Part shown: piece after piece, positions 32,983-41,225 of the stretch
Layout: the number at the start of each line of letters is the position of its first letter
Position numbering within the stretch: position 1 is the stretch's first letter
Assembly: GCA_016288315.1 (NCBI GenBank)
Contig: JAEEYU010000010.1
Span: 1-49,207, forward strand
Origin: Clostridiaceae bacterium
GTDB taxonomy: Bacteria; Bacillota; Clostridia; Oscillospirales; Acutalibacteraceae
Length of the DNA stretch: 49,207 nt
Direction: 5' to 3'
Notes under the pieces: generated by a model
Told to the model about the DNA's origin: nothing
The model's input: the letters and a program-made list of their open reading frames with translations, nothing else
The model's database searches: none
Program-made: the position numbers and the translations under genes

Positions 32983-33846
32983 TTATTTACCTTCTTTATC
33001 AAATCGTTTTCTGTGCTCGGTTGACATTTTCATAAGCGAGCGCATTTCGTCAGTGTTTTCATCTTCAATTGCTTTGCGGAGTTTTCCGAAGGCATCCTCA
33101 AACAGCTCCATCTGTCTGAGAAGTTCCTTCTTGTTGAGCAGAAACAGCTCGCTCCACATAACATCATTTATGTTTGCTATTCTTGTCAGGTCCCTGAATG
33201 AGTCGCCCGTGTATTTTTCAAACCCGTCCGTATCGCGGCAGGTCATAAGCGAAACGGCAATGCAGTGCGTCAGCTGAGAGAGAAAACCTATCATCTCGTC
33301 GTGCTCCTCGGGAGTCAGCTGAGTTACCGTTTTAAACCCCAGCGTTTCACCGAGCGCCCTGCATATTTCAATGGCCGCCTGTGTGTTTTTCTCCGTCGGC
33401 GTCACAATGTAGTTTGCCTGCCGGAATATCTCCTTTGTTGCATATTCTATTCCGCTCTTTTCTCTGCCCGCCATCGGGTGCGCGGCTATGAATTCAACAC
33501 CGGGGCGGAGCATCTCCTGTATTTTATAAACTATACAGCCCTTGACGCCCGTAACATCCGTAATGACCGCCCCGTCTCTCAGGCACTGCTGGTATTTTTC
33601 AATCCACTGCGTAAAGATGTGCGGGTAAAGGGCAAAAACAACAATGTCAAAGTCTTTCAGATATTCCGCAGTCACCTCGGTAACGCCGCTTTTTATCCAT
33701 CCTTTTTCAAGTGCGAAGTCGATTGTCTCCTGCCTTTTTGCAACAGCGCCCACCTCATAGCCCTCATCAGAGAGCGCCTGAGCGTAGCTGCCGCCCATAA
33801 GACCCAGACCGACTATGCATATTTTCAGTTTTTTATCAAGCTTCAA
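32983..33846 (-). CDS. tyrA: Prephenate dehydrogenase
   Basis: Oxidatively decarboxylates prephenate to 4-hydroxyphenylpyruvate, the tyrosine branch. 287 residues with an N-terminal Rossmann motif GLGLMGGSYAQAL, the AHPMAGREKSG block (active-site His) and the helical C-domain with LTHCIAVSLM. No ACT domain is attached. The start is TTG with GGAGG 6 bases upstream, overlapping the aroA stop by 11 bases. Confidence 0.94.
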   Translation of the reverse strand: MKLDKKLKICIVGLGLMGGSYAQALSDEGYEVGAVAKRQETIDFALEKGWIKSGVTEVTAEYLKDFDIVVFALYPHIFTQWIEKYQQCLRDGAVITDVTGVKGCIVYKIQEMLRPGVEFIAAHPMAGREKSGIEYATKEIFRQANYIVTPTEKNTQAAIEICRALGETLGFKTVTQLTPEEHDEMIGFLSQLTHCIAVSLMTCRDTDGFEKYTGDSFRDLTRIANINDVMWSELFLLNKKELLRQMELFEDAFGKLRKAIEDENTDEMRSLMKMSTEHRKRFDKEGK

Positions 33847-35038
33847 TTTGCACCTCCGCCGAAAGTGATTTCAGTGTTTCAAAATAACCGGGGTAGCTTT
33901 TTTCAATCGCCTGGGCACCGTTTATTCTCGCCCCCGTAACGCTCGCAAGCAGCGTCAATGCCATAACAATACGGTGGTCGTTGTGGCTTGAAAGCGGCTC
34001 CTGCGGAGCTTTAAGCGGGCAGGCGTGTATCCGCACGGAGTTTTCGCCCACATCCGTTCTGACTCCGAATTTTGCAAGCTCCTGCGCCATGGCGGAAGCC
34101 CTGTCGCTCTCTTTGATTGCAAGGCGTTTTGTGCCCGTAAACAGCGCGCCGTGCTTTGCCGCGGCAGCCGCAAAAAGAACGGGAGCAAGGTCGGGGCAGT
34201 CCGCAAGGTCAATAACGGCGTTTTCGCCCTCAAGCATTTTCAGCGCCTCAACGCAGAATCTGTCACCCTGCACGCTCTCATAATCAAGCCCCGTTACATT
34301 GACGTCTCCGCCCGTTGAGTTAAAGGCAAGCAGAGCGGCGGCATTCGACCAGTCGCCGGGTATCTGCATTTCCGCTCCCCTGTATTTCTGACCGCCTTTT
34401 ATGTAAAAAACGTTTTTCTCTTTTTCTGTTATTTCAATACCGAATCTTTTCATAACGTCAAGCGTTATGTCAATATACGGTCTCGACTCAACGGGAGGTG
34501 TGATTTTAAGCACCGGGCCGCCTTCTGTCAGCGGCAGGGCGAACAGCAGCCCCGTTGCAAACTGACTGCTTATGTTGCCTGCAATTTCAAACTCTCCGCC
34601 CGTCAGCTTTCCCGTTATGCTTATTCCGTTTTCGCTCTTTTCAAGCTTTATTCCTTTTTTTGAAAACAGCTCTTCGTAAACTCCCGTTCCGCGCTCAATG
34701 AGCCGTGCGCTGCCCTCAAAGCGGGCGCTCTCAAAAAGAGCCGCCGCAACGGGAATAAAAAACCTCAGCGTGCTCCCGCTTTCGCGGCAGCTGAAAACCG
34801 ACGGCGTTTTTATTTCTTTTCGAGAAAGAATCCTGACACAGCTCCCGTCTTTTTCAAAAACCGCTCCGAGAGCCCTTATGCAGTCAAGCGTTGCGCCCAT
34901 ATCCTGACTGTTTTCAATTCCGTCAACCGTGCCCGAGCCCGCAAGAGCGGCGCAGATAAGCGCCCTGTGAGCGTAGCTTTTTGACGGCGGCGCTTTTGCC
35001 TCACCCCTGAGTGTGCAGGGCCTGATAACAACATCCAT
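33836..35038 (-). CDS. aroA: 3-phosphoshikimate 1-carboxyvinyltransferase (EPSP synthase)
   Basis: Adds the enolpyruvyl group of PEP to shikimate 3-phosphate. 400 residues, slightly shorter than the usual 425, with APPSKSYAHRALI, the ESGSTLRFFIPVA motif (class determinant near LRFF), ISSQFATGLLFALP and SHNDHRIVMAL. It lies between aroQ (3 bases) and tyrA (overlap) in the operon. Confidence 0.95.
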   Translation of the reverse strand: MDVVIRPCTLRGEAKAPPSKSYAHRALICAALAGSGTVDGIENSQDMGATLDCIRALGAVFEKDGSCVRILSRKEIKTPSVFSCRESGSTLRFFIPVAAALFESARFEGSARLIERGTGVYEELFSKKGIKLEKSENGISITGKLTGGEFEIAGNISSQFATGLLFALPLTEGGPVLKITPPVESRPYIDITLDVMKRFGIEITEKEKNVFYIKGGQKYRGAEMQIPGDWSNAAALLAFNSTGGDVNVTGLDYESVQGDRFCVEALKMLEGENAVIDLADCPDLAPVLFAAAAAKHGALFTGTKRLAIKESDRASAMAQELAKFGVRTDVGENSVRIHACPLKAPQEPLSSHNDHRIVMALTLLASVTGARINGAQAIEKSYPGYFETLKSLSAEVQIEA

Positions 35039-35041
35039 ATA

Positions 35042-35473
35042 TTATTCTCCGTCAACGAGAAAATCAAAGGCAAGTCTGTAACCCTCAAGTCCTTTGCCCG
35101 TAATTGTCCTTACTGCAATATCTCTTATATAGCTTATCTGCCTGAAATCCTCGCGGGCGGAAACATCGCTTATATGCACCTCAACCGTCGGGATGGAAAC
35201 CGCTTTGAGCGCATCGGCTATGGCTATGCTCGTGTGGGTGTATGCGGCCGGGTTGAAAACTATGCCGTCAACCTTGTCATAATACGCCTGCTGTATGGCG
35301 TCAACAAGAGTGCCCTCGTGATTGGACTGGTAAAAGCTCACCTCAACGCCCTTTTCATCCGCATGCTTTTTAAGCATGTCAACAAGGTATCCGTAACTCT
35401 CTTTGCCGTATATTCCCGGCTCGCGGATTCCGAGCATATTTATATTCGGTCCGTTGAGAACAAGTATTTTCAC
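35042..35473 (-). CDS. aroQ: 3-dehydroquinate dehydratase, type II
   Basis: Removes water from 3-dehydroquinate. 143 residues with LNGPNINMLGIREPGIYG (active-site Tyr), FNPAAYTHTSIAIADAL and VEVHISDVSAREDFR. The start is GTG and overlaps the stop of the aroE-aroK gene (GTGA), with GGAG upstream. Confidence 0.96.
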   Translation of the reverse strand: MKILVLNGPNINMLGIREPGIYGKESYGYLVDMLKKHADEKGVEVSFYQSNHEGTLVDAIQQAYYDKVDGIVFNPAAYTHTSIAIADALKAVSIPTVEVHISDVSAREDFRQISYIRDIAVRTITGKGLEGYRLAFDFLVDGE

Positions 35474-36708
35474 AGCTTCATCTCCTTCATAACAGCGTGC
35501 GCCGCTTCTCCGACAGTTACATCTCCGTCGATTACAACATCGGCGCAGTTCATATAAACAGGCAGTCTTTTTTCAAACATTTTTCTCAGCTTCTCTTTGT
35601 CATCGGAGAGCGGTCTGTCTCCCGCCGCCTGCAGTTTTTCAAGCGGACGGTTCAAAAACACAAGCGTTCCGTTTTGCCTGAGCGCCCTGACGTTCTCCGC
35701 TCTGAGCACAGCCCCTCCGCCGGTAGCGATTACCGCGCCGGAGTATTGCGCCGCCTTTTCAACCGCCTGCGCCTCTTTTTCTCTGAAACTTTCTTCGCCG
35801 TATTTCCTTATATAATCCGGTATAGGCATACCGAGTATTTCCGTTGTGATTTCGTCCGTGTCATAAAACGGTCTGCCCGTCTTTTCTGCCAGAAGCGTTC
35901 CGACTGATGTCTTGCCCGATGTCGGCATTCCGGTAAGCACAATGTTCTTTTTGCTGTTTTCAACCTGCGTGAACGCCTTTTCAACAAGGGTCTCGTCGCA
36001 GGTTATTCCCCTGAACAGAGCGGATGCCATAACCCCCTGCGCCGAGAGCATGTAAAGCCCTCCGCAGGCGGGTATTCCCCTCTCAAGCGCGTCCAGCACA
36101 AGGTTTGTTCTCAGCGGATTGTATATTGCGTCCGCAACTCCCGTAAGATGCGTAAAAATCGAAATGTCAACAGGTCTGCCGCCTGCATTCGGAAACATTC
36201 CGACGGGGGTTGTGTTGATTATGACCTGTGCGTCTGTATGCTCCGTCAGCGCCTCCTCATAGGTTACGGTGTTCTCCGTTTTCGTTCTTGACACGGTCAG
36301 TATCTGCGAAGCTCCGAGCGCCTTTGCAACGGCGTTCGCCGTTTTGGATGTGCCGCCCGTTCCGAGCACCAGCACCTTTTTGCCGCCCAACTCTATGCCG
36401 TATTTTTCAAGCATCTGAGCCATACCGAAAAAGTCGGTGTTATAGCCGTAAAGTTTACCGTCTCTGTTTACAATCGTGTTTACTGCGCCTATCGCCTGCG
36501 CTTTTCCGGAAATCTCATCAAGAAACGGCATCACCGTCTGCTTGTATGGAATCGTGACGTTTATACCTTTGAACTCCCTCTTTTCAATAAAAGGGCGCAC
36601 CTCTTCCGGCTTTAATTCCCTGAGCTCATATTCATAATCTGCAATAGCCGCGTGTATTTCGCACGAGTAGCTGTGGCGCAGCACTCCGCCAATCAGACCG
36701 AACTGCAA
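35470..36708 (-). CDS. Bifunctional shikimate dehydrogenase / shikimate kinase (AroE-AroK fusion)
   Basis: A single 412-residue frame covers two steps. Residues 1-250 are shikimate dehydrogenase: LIGGVLRHSYS, GINVTIPYK (catalytic Lys), IGAVNTIV, YNTDFFG (Asp) and the NADP loop VLGTGGTSKTA. Residues 251-412 are shikimate kinase with Walker A GMPTSGKTS, DTDEIT and VIATGGGAV. The reactions it catalyses flank EPSP synthase in the pathway. The start is a TTG at 36708 with GGAGG 7 bases upstream, matching the AroE N-terminus; a longer frame from 36765 lies inside aroC. It overlaps aroC by 16 bases. Confidence 0.92.
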   Translation of the reverse strand: MQFGLIGGVLRHSYSCEIHAAIADYEYELRELKPEEVRPFIEKREFKGINVTIPYKQTVMPFLDEISGKAQAIGAVNTIVNRDGKLYGYNTDFFGMAQMLEKYGIELGGKKVLVLGTGGTSKTANAVAKALGASQILTVSRTKTENTVTYEEALTEHTDAQVIINTTPVGMFPNAGGRPVDISIFTHLTGVADAIYNPLRTNLVLDALERGIPACGGLYMLSAQGVMASALFRGITCDETLVEKAFTQVENSKKNIVLTGMPTSGKTSVGTLLAEKTGRPFYDTDEITTEILGMPIPDYIRKYGEESFREKEAQAVEKAAQYSGAVIATGGGAVLRAENVRALRQNGTLVFLNRPLEKLQAAGDRPLSDDKEKLRKMFEKRLPVYMNCADVVIDGDVTVGEAAHAVMKEMKL

Positions 36709-37802
36709 ACCGGTTCCTCCCCTGCAAGGTAATCCGTGCCGTAGCGCTGTGCGAGCAGGTCGCACACGGCTATTGCGGCAACGCTGTCAATGACGGGGCA
36801 GATTCTGCGGACAATCGCGGGGTCGTGCCTGCCGCCTACTGTTATTGTTGTATTCTCGTTCTTTATGAAATCAACCGTCTTCTGCTCTTTTGCAATCGAC
36901 GGCGTCGGCTTTACCGCACAGCGGAAAACAACGGGCATACCGTTTGTGATTCCGCCGTTTATTCCGCCGTTGTTGTTCGTCTCGGTCCACACTCTGCCCT
37001 TTTCGGTGCGTATCGGGTCATTTACCCGAGAGCCGTTTGCCGGGGCAAAGCCGAAGCCGAGACCGAACTCAACACCCTTTACCGCTCCTATTCCGAAAAG
37101 TGCGTGTGAGAGCACGCTCTCCACCGAGTCAAACCACGGCTCGCCCACTCCTGCGGGCAGACCGTAAATTGCCGTCTGCGTTGCTCCTCCGACGCTGTCG
37201 AGGCTGTTTTTTGCCGCCAGAATTTCGTTTGCAATACGCTCCTGCGCATCCTCTCCGAGAACGGGAAACGAAGCGTTTTTAAGCGTTACAATGTCATTTA
37301 AGATATTGTCAAAATCTCTGTCCTTCTCTTTTCCGCACTGCGAAATATGAGTGCCTATAAGAATTCCCTTTTTTTCGAGCGCAGGCAGAAGAATTCCGCC
37401 GACGGCAACAAGAGCCGCCGTTATTCTGCCTGAAAAATGACCGCCTCCGCGGTAATCCTCGCACCCGTGGTATTTTACGTTCGCCGCATAGTCGGCGTGC
37501 GAAGGTCTGGCAACTCCGTAGGTGTAGTCACCGCTTTTTGTGTTCCCGTTTTTTATGACAATGCACAAGGGTGTGCCCGTCGTTCTGCCCTCAAACACAC
37601 CGCTGAGAATTGAGAATTCATCGTTTTCCACACGGGTGGTGTCAAGCGCAGAGGAGGGTCTTCTCCTCGAGAGCTGCCTTTCAATTTCATTTTTGTCAAC
37701 GGCAATTCCCGGTGCTATTCCGTCAATAACCGCACCGACCGCTTCGCCGTGACTCTCGCCGAAAAGCGTTACCGAAAGGCACTGACCGAAAGTGTTTTTC
37801 AT
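36693..37802 (-). CDS. aroC: Chorismate synthase
   Basis: Removes phosphate from EPSP to give chorismate, using reduced FMN as cofactor. 369 residues with GESHGEAVGAVIDG, RRRPSS, RPSHADYAANVKYHGCEDYRGGGHFSGR and the NNNGGINGGITNG loop, and RHDPAIVRR near the end. ATG overlaps the aroB stop (ATGA). Confidence 0.97.
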   Translation of the reverse strand: MKNTFGQCLSVTLFGESHGEAVGAVIDGIAPGIAVDKNEIERQLSRRRPSSALDTTRVENDEFSILSGVFEGRTTGTPLCIVIKNGNTKSGDYTYGVARPSHADYAANVKYHGCEDYRGGGHFSGRITAALVAVGGILLPALEKKGILIGTHISQCGKEKDRDFDNILNDIVTLKNASFPVLGEDAQERIANEILAAKNSLDSVGGATQTAIYGLPAGVGEPWFDSVESVLSHALFGIGAVKGVEFGLGFGFAPANGSRVNDPIRTEKGRVWTETNNNGGINGGITNGMPVVFRCAVKPTPSIAKEQKTVDFIKNENTTITVGGRHDPAIVRRICPVIDSVAAIAVCDLLAQRYGTDYLAGEEPVCSSV

Positions 37803-38806
37803 ATAACTTTCTCCAATAATTGTTTTATTTCGTCAACCGTCATTTTTTCAAAGCGGAACGTGCCCGCCTCATCCGACATAACAACCGTAATAAATGACGA
37901 GGATTTTTTCTTGTCGTGCGCAATAAACGGGGCAAGCTCGTCCGCCGTCTGCGTGATTGAACGTGGCAGCGAATACTTTTCAAGCACCGCCTCAACACGG
38001 GTGCGCAGGTTTTCACCGCACATCGGCAGCATTCCCAGCGCAACGCACTCGCCGTGCAGAAGTCTGCCGTCTGCAAAGCTCTCTATTGCGTGACCTGCCG
38101 TGTGCCCGAAATTAAGCACCTTGCGCAGTCCCTTCTCCGTCGGGTCCTGCTCAACAACATCCTTTTTTATCATCAGCGCCCTGCGTATAATCTCCGTCAG
38201 GTCGCCCTCAAAATCCTCCGTGTTCTCAATGAGCTCCAGAAGCTGTGCGTCGCTTGTCACCGCCATTTTTATCGCTTCCGCAAGCCCTGCGCTCATCTGC
38301 CTTCTGTCAAGAGTTGCAAGCGTGTCGGGGTCAATAAGCACGCCGCAGGGCTGCTTGAATGCGCCCACAATGTTCTTGACTCCCTCAAAATCAACCGCCG
38401 CCTTGCCGCCTATGGATGAATCCACCTGCGACAGAAGAGTTGTGGGAATGTTGTAAAAATCAATCCCCCTCATATAGCAGGCGGCAGCAAATGCGCTTAA
38501 ATCGCCGACCACTCCGCCGCCCACGGCAACAACGCAGTCGCTCCTCGTGAAGCCGTTTTTCAGCATAACCGAAAGAAGCTGCGTCCAGTTTTCAATGCTC
38601 TTTGACTTTTCGCCCTGCTCAATGCAGACCTTTACCGGCTGACTGCAAAGCGACGCCACCGTGTCGGAGTAAACAGACGGCACGCCCGAATCGGTAACAA
38701 CAAGCACCTTGCGGTCAAGGTCAAATACCTCCCCCGCCTTTGCGAGCGCCCCTCTTTCAAGATAAATATTGTAATCCGTCAGATCGGAATGAACGGGAAT
38801 TATCAT
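37799..38806 (-). CDS. aroB: 3-dehydroquinate synthase
   Basis: NAD-dependent cyclisation of DAHP to 3-dehydroquinate. 335 residues, a compact form, with the NAD-binding AVGGGVVGDLSAFAAACYMRGI, TTLLSQVDSSIGGKAAV, and zinc ligands in KKDVVEQDPTEKGLRKVLNFGHTAGHAIE and the later LHGECVALGM. CGGAGGA precedes the ATG. Confidence 0.96.
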   Translation of the reverse strand: MIIPVHSDLTDYNIYLERGALAKAGEVFDLDRKVLVVTDSGVPSVYSDTVASLCSQPVKVCIEQGEKSKSIENWTQLLSVMLKNGFTRSDCVVAVGGGVVGDLSAFAAACYMRGIDFYNIPTTLLSQVDSSIGGKAAVDFEGVKNIVGAFKQPCGVLIDPDTLATLDRRQMSAGLAEAIKMAVTSDAQLLELIENTEDFEGDLTEIIRRALMIKKDVVEQDPTEKGLRKVLNFGHTAGHAIESFADGRLLHGECVALGMLPMCGENLRTRVEAVLEKYSLPRSITQTADELAPFIAHDKKKSSSFITVVMSDEAGTFRFEKMTVDEIKQLLEKVI

Positions 38807-38820
38807 TTAAACTCCTCCGT

Positions 38821-39912
38821 TTATCTGTTGTCCGCGCTGTATGTGCCCGCAAGCTTGACTCTTTCGCACAGCGCGGAGAGCTCCTGCAGCAGCTCCCTGC
38901 CGTTCTGCGAGTTTAAGTTGCCTTCTATTTCGGCATAGAAATAGTAATTCCACGTCAGACTTTTCATCGGGCGAGAGCGAAGGCACTTCATATTGCAGCC
39001 GTGAGCGCCGATTATGTTAAGCGTCTGTGCGAGTGCGCCCGCCCTGTTCTGCACCGTGAAGAATATTATCGAATTTTCGTTTACGCCGCGGTTTTCCGGC
39101 AGGTCGGACTGCCTTGAAACAACGGCGAATCTTGTTGTATTCGTGCGTATGTCGTTAATATCCGGCTCGATTATCTCAAGGTCAAACAGGTTTGCCGTCT
39201 CGTCGGAGGCAATAGCGGCAATGCCTGCGTCATCGCTCTCCCTTACAAACTTTGCCGCAGCGGCAGTGTTAGAATAGTTGACAACCTCAAGACCCCGCCT
39301 CGCAATATACTGCGAGCACTGCGATATCGCCTGCGGATGGCTCACGACCTTTTTTATGTCTGAAATTCTTGTTCCCTTTTTCGCAATAAGATTGTGGCGT
39401 ATCGGCAGCTCAATAACCTGGTTCACATAAAGACTGCCCGAAAACAGCAGGTCCGTTACCTCGCCGACTTCGCCCGCAAAACTGTTTTCAATCGGGAGCA
39501 CGGCGCAGTCATATTCGCCGTTTTCAACTCCCCTGTAGGCGCCTGCAAAATCTCTGCAGGCAACATACTCGCCCTCGGGAATAAGCTTTTTTGCCGCAAT
39601 ATAGGCAAACGCCCCCTCTACTCCGCTGTATGCTACCTTTCTGCCGTTTATCAGCTTTGACTGGTATTTGCGCGACTGCTCTATAGTATTTTTGAGGAAG
39701 GAAACATAGTAGCCCTCAATTTCTCCGTCCGTAATGTTCGCGCGGTTTTTCTCAATTATCTGCGCCTCTCTGTCAGCATCAAGAATGGAGAGCCCCCGCT
39801 CCTTTTTGTATTCTGCGATTTCACGCACCGCAGCCATTCTCTTTTCAAACAGCTCAGCCATCTGCCCGTCAATTTCGGTAATTTCTTTTCTGTAATTATC
39901 AAGTTCGTTCAT
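38821..39912 (-). CDS. pheA: Chorismate mutase / prephenate dehydratase (P-protein)
   Basis: Bifunctional enzyme of the phenylalanine branch. Residues 1-90 form an AroQ-type chorismate mutase helix domain. Residues about 95-270 are prephenate dehydratase, with AYSGVEGAFAY at the start, IENSFAGEV and the catalytic NTTRFAVV. Residues 280-355 are an ACT domain with NRAGALAQ. In the ACT domain the Phe-binding ESRP motif reads RSRP. Start ATG at 39912 with AAGGAG 8-9 bases upstream; a TTG two codons earlier is unlikely. First structural gene of the aro operon. Confidence 0.94.
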   Translation of the reverse strand: MNELDNYRKEITEIDGQMAELFEKRMAAVREIAEYKKERGLSILDADREAQIIEKNRANITDGEIEGYYVSFLKNTIEQSRKYQSKLINGRKVAYSGVEGAFAYIAAKKLIPEGEYVACRDFAGAYRGVENGEYDCAVLPIENSFAGEVGEVTDLLFSGSLYVNQVIELPIRHNLIAKKGTRISDIKKVVSHPQAISQCSQYIARRGLEVVNYSNTAAAAKFVRESDDAGIAAIASDETANLFDLEIIEPDINDIRTNTTRFAVVSRQSDLPENRGVNENSIIFFTVQNRAGALAQTLNIIGAHGCNMKCLRSRPMKSLTWNYYFYAEIEGNLNSQNGRELLQELSALCERVKLAGTYSADNR

Positions 39913-39935
39913 AGTCAATTCTCCTTAATCGGTTT

Positions 39936-39964
39936 ATTATAATATATTTTTCCTTTTTTAGCAA
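39936..39964 (-). promoter_or_regulatory. Promoter between the attenuator and pheA
   Basis: Minus strand TTGCTA (39959-39964), 17-bp spacer, TATAAT (39936-39941). It lies downstream of the attenuator terminator, so transcription from it would escape attenuation. Confidence 0.6.
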
Positions 39965-39981
39965 GCAAATGCGATATATAT

Positions 39982-40010
39982 AAAAAAGCGGCCCCGTTGT
40001 CCGAAGCCGC
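39982..40010 (-). terminator. Attenuator terminator of the aromatic operon
   Basis: Minus strand GCGGCTTCG (40010-40002) pairs with CGGGGCCGC (39996-39988) in 9 pairs, two of them G-U, loop GACAA, followed by six T (39987-39982). It lies 26 bases after the leader-peptide stop and about 70 bases before pheA. Its 5' arm can instead pair with the leader segment at 40048-40057. Confidence 0.82.
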
Positions 40011-40035
40011 CTGAATTGATGTTTCAAAAAAACAG

Positions 40036-40197
40036 TCAACCTGTTATGCAGCTCCGGCGCGGATTAATAAAATAAAAATAAAAGCAGCCCGCAAAATAGC
40101 GTGCTGCAAAAAACCAGAAAGACACAGCGGTATTGACACGGGCAGCTGCCTGACCGCGTGAAGCCGTGATATTTGATTTGCCGACTGTCATTTTCAT
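40036..40197 (-). CDS. Aromatic-amino-acid-rich leader peptide of the pheA-aro operon
   Basis: A 53-codon frame starting ATG at 40197, with GAGGT about 7 bases upstream, 22 bases after the methyltransferase stop. Residues 27-43 read FWFFAARYFAGCFYFYF: eleven aromatic residues out of seventeen (Phe, Tyr and one Trp), followed by INPRRSCITG and a stop. It lies directly ahead of a terminator hairpin and the genes for Phe and Tyr synthesis. I interpret it as a leader peptide whose translation senses charged tRNA(Phe) and tRNA(Tyr). It is longer than the classic PheL (15 residues); a real small protein cannot be excluded. Confidence 0.75.
   Translation of the reverse strand: MKMTVGKSNITASRGQAAARVNTAVSFWFFAARYFAGCFYFYFINPRRSCITG
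40048..40057 (-). promoter_or_regulatory. Antiterminator segment of the aromatic attenuator
   Basis: On the minus strand CCGGAGCTGC, in the last codons of the leader peptide (Arg-Ser-Cys), can form ten continuous pairs (two G-U) with GCGGCTTCGG, the 5' arm of the terminator (40010-40001). A ribosome reaching the leader stop would cover this segment; a ribosome stalled on the Phe/Tyr codons upstream would leave it free. Confidence 0.65.
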
Positions 40198-40219
40198 TTT
40201 TATACCTCTGTTTTCTGTG

Positions 40220-40978
40220 TCATGCTCTTGTAAGAAGCATTTTTCTGTGTGTGTCAAACTGCAGGTCTATGCCGAAGTCGTTTCTTATCTGCCTGATTAT
40301 GTAAGGCACACGGAAGGTAGAGTCAAACTCTTTTATGTATTCGCTGAAGATTTCGGGGATGTGCGCGTGCCATCTCCAAAGGTAAACCGCACTCTTCTCG
40401 TCTTCCTTGCTGCGCTTGTAGCGGTATTTAAGCAGGAATTCCAGCGTGAGCACCTTGTAGTCCGCAATGTCGGGGTAAATGGTGTCGGGGTTTTTCTCCA
40501 TAAACTCCTGGTATTGCTCTGCGTAGGCGCTCTCCATAATCTCCTTTGTGTAGTTGGGGAGCTTATCTTTTCTGTTAAGGCACATGTCGCGTATCGCAAT
40601 ATGCCTGAATTTCTTTGCCGCCATCTCTTCAAAAAGCTCGTAAGCCGCGTTGAAAGCCGAGTATGAAAAGATTTCGTGCAGAACGGAGTTGAGTATAAGC
40701 GCCGATTTGCCGTAATCGATTTCGGGCAGCTCGCTCAGTGAAGAATAAATTTCAATTCCGTTTTCTTTTGCAAGCTTGATCATCTCCGGGTCGTGGTCAA
40801 TGCCTATATAGCGGAATCTGCCCGGGTAAATCCTGTCGATAAGCGTAAACAGCGAGCCGTCGCCGCAGCCGAAATCAACAAGAGTGTCTGTGCTGTGCTC
40901 GATTTTTTCGAGGAACCAGACCTTGTCGAGCATTCCTTTTTCAAGAAGGGCAAAATATCTGTTGTCTGCTTCGTTCAT
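40220..40978 (-). CDS. Class I SAM-dependent methyltransferase, unknown substrate
   Basis: A 252-residue protein with a Rossmann SAM site LVDFGCGDGSLF (33-44), an acidic loop IGIDHDPEMIKLAKENG and an LNSVLHEIFSY segment in the position of motif IV. The C-terminal half is helical and charged and gives no family name. I chose the ATG at 40978 over a GTG at 40987 because AAGG lies at a better distance. It has a perfect consensus promoter and is 22 bases from the leader peptide, so it can share the aromatic transcript. Confidence 0.8.
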   Translation of the reverse strand: MNEADNRYFALLEKGMLDKVWFLEKIEHSTDTLVDFGCGDGSLFTLIDRIYPGRFRYIGIDHDPEMIKLAKENGIEIYSSLSELPEIDYGKSALILNSVLHEIFSYSAFNAAYELFEEMAAKKFRHIAIRDMCLNRKDKLPNYTKEIMESAYAEQYQEFMEKNPDTIYPDIADYKVLTLEFLLKYRYKRSKEDEKSAVYLWRWHAHIPEIFSEYIKEFDSTFRVPYIIRQIRNDFGIDLQFDTHRKMLLTRA

Positions 40979-41037
40979 TTCCGTCACCCTTATATCAATA
41001 CTGCCTTTTTCATTTATTTTGTTAAATCTTTTTTAAC

Positions 41038-41066
41038 ATTATAAATTTTGCATTTTTCTTTGTCAA
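41038..41066 (-). promoter_or_regulatory. Consensus promoter upstream of the methyltransferase (and the aro leader)
   Basis: Minus strand TTGACA (41061-41066), 17-bp spacer, TATAAT (41038-41043): perfect consensus. With no terminator between the methyltransferase and the leader peptide, it is the most likely source of the attenuated transcript. A separate TTGACA (40252-40257) with a poor -10 near 40228 is a weaker alternative. Confidence 0.88.
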
Positions 41067-41176
41067 TATAGAATATTCACCAAATAAGCCGTTTTCACAC
41101 CGCAAAAGATAACAATTATAAATAAAGCAAACGCCTCAGCCCCGCAATTATCCTTTGCTCTCTGACTAAAAAATAA

Positions 41177-41205
41177 TTGCAAACCGCAGTGCATCGTGTT
41201 AATAT
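41177..41205 (+). promoter_or_regulatory. Promoter of the PHP-domain gene
   Basis: TTGCAA (41177-41182), 17-bp spacer, TAATAT (41200-41205), then AAAGGAG ahead of the start at 41226. Confidence 0.55.
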
Positions 41206-41225
41206 TAACAAAAGGAGTGATTGGT

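Noticed and set aside
39913..40219. T-box or TRAP-type leader for the aromatic operon
   Set aside because: No T-box sequence (the conserved AGGGTGG-like and TGGNACCGCG elements) or repeated GAG/TAG triplets were seen; the coding leader with Phe/Tyr codons explains the region better.
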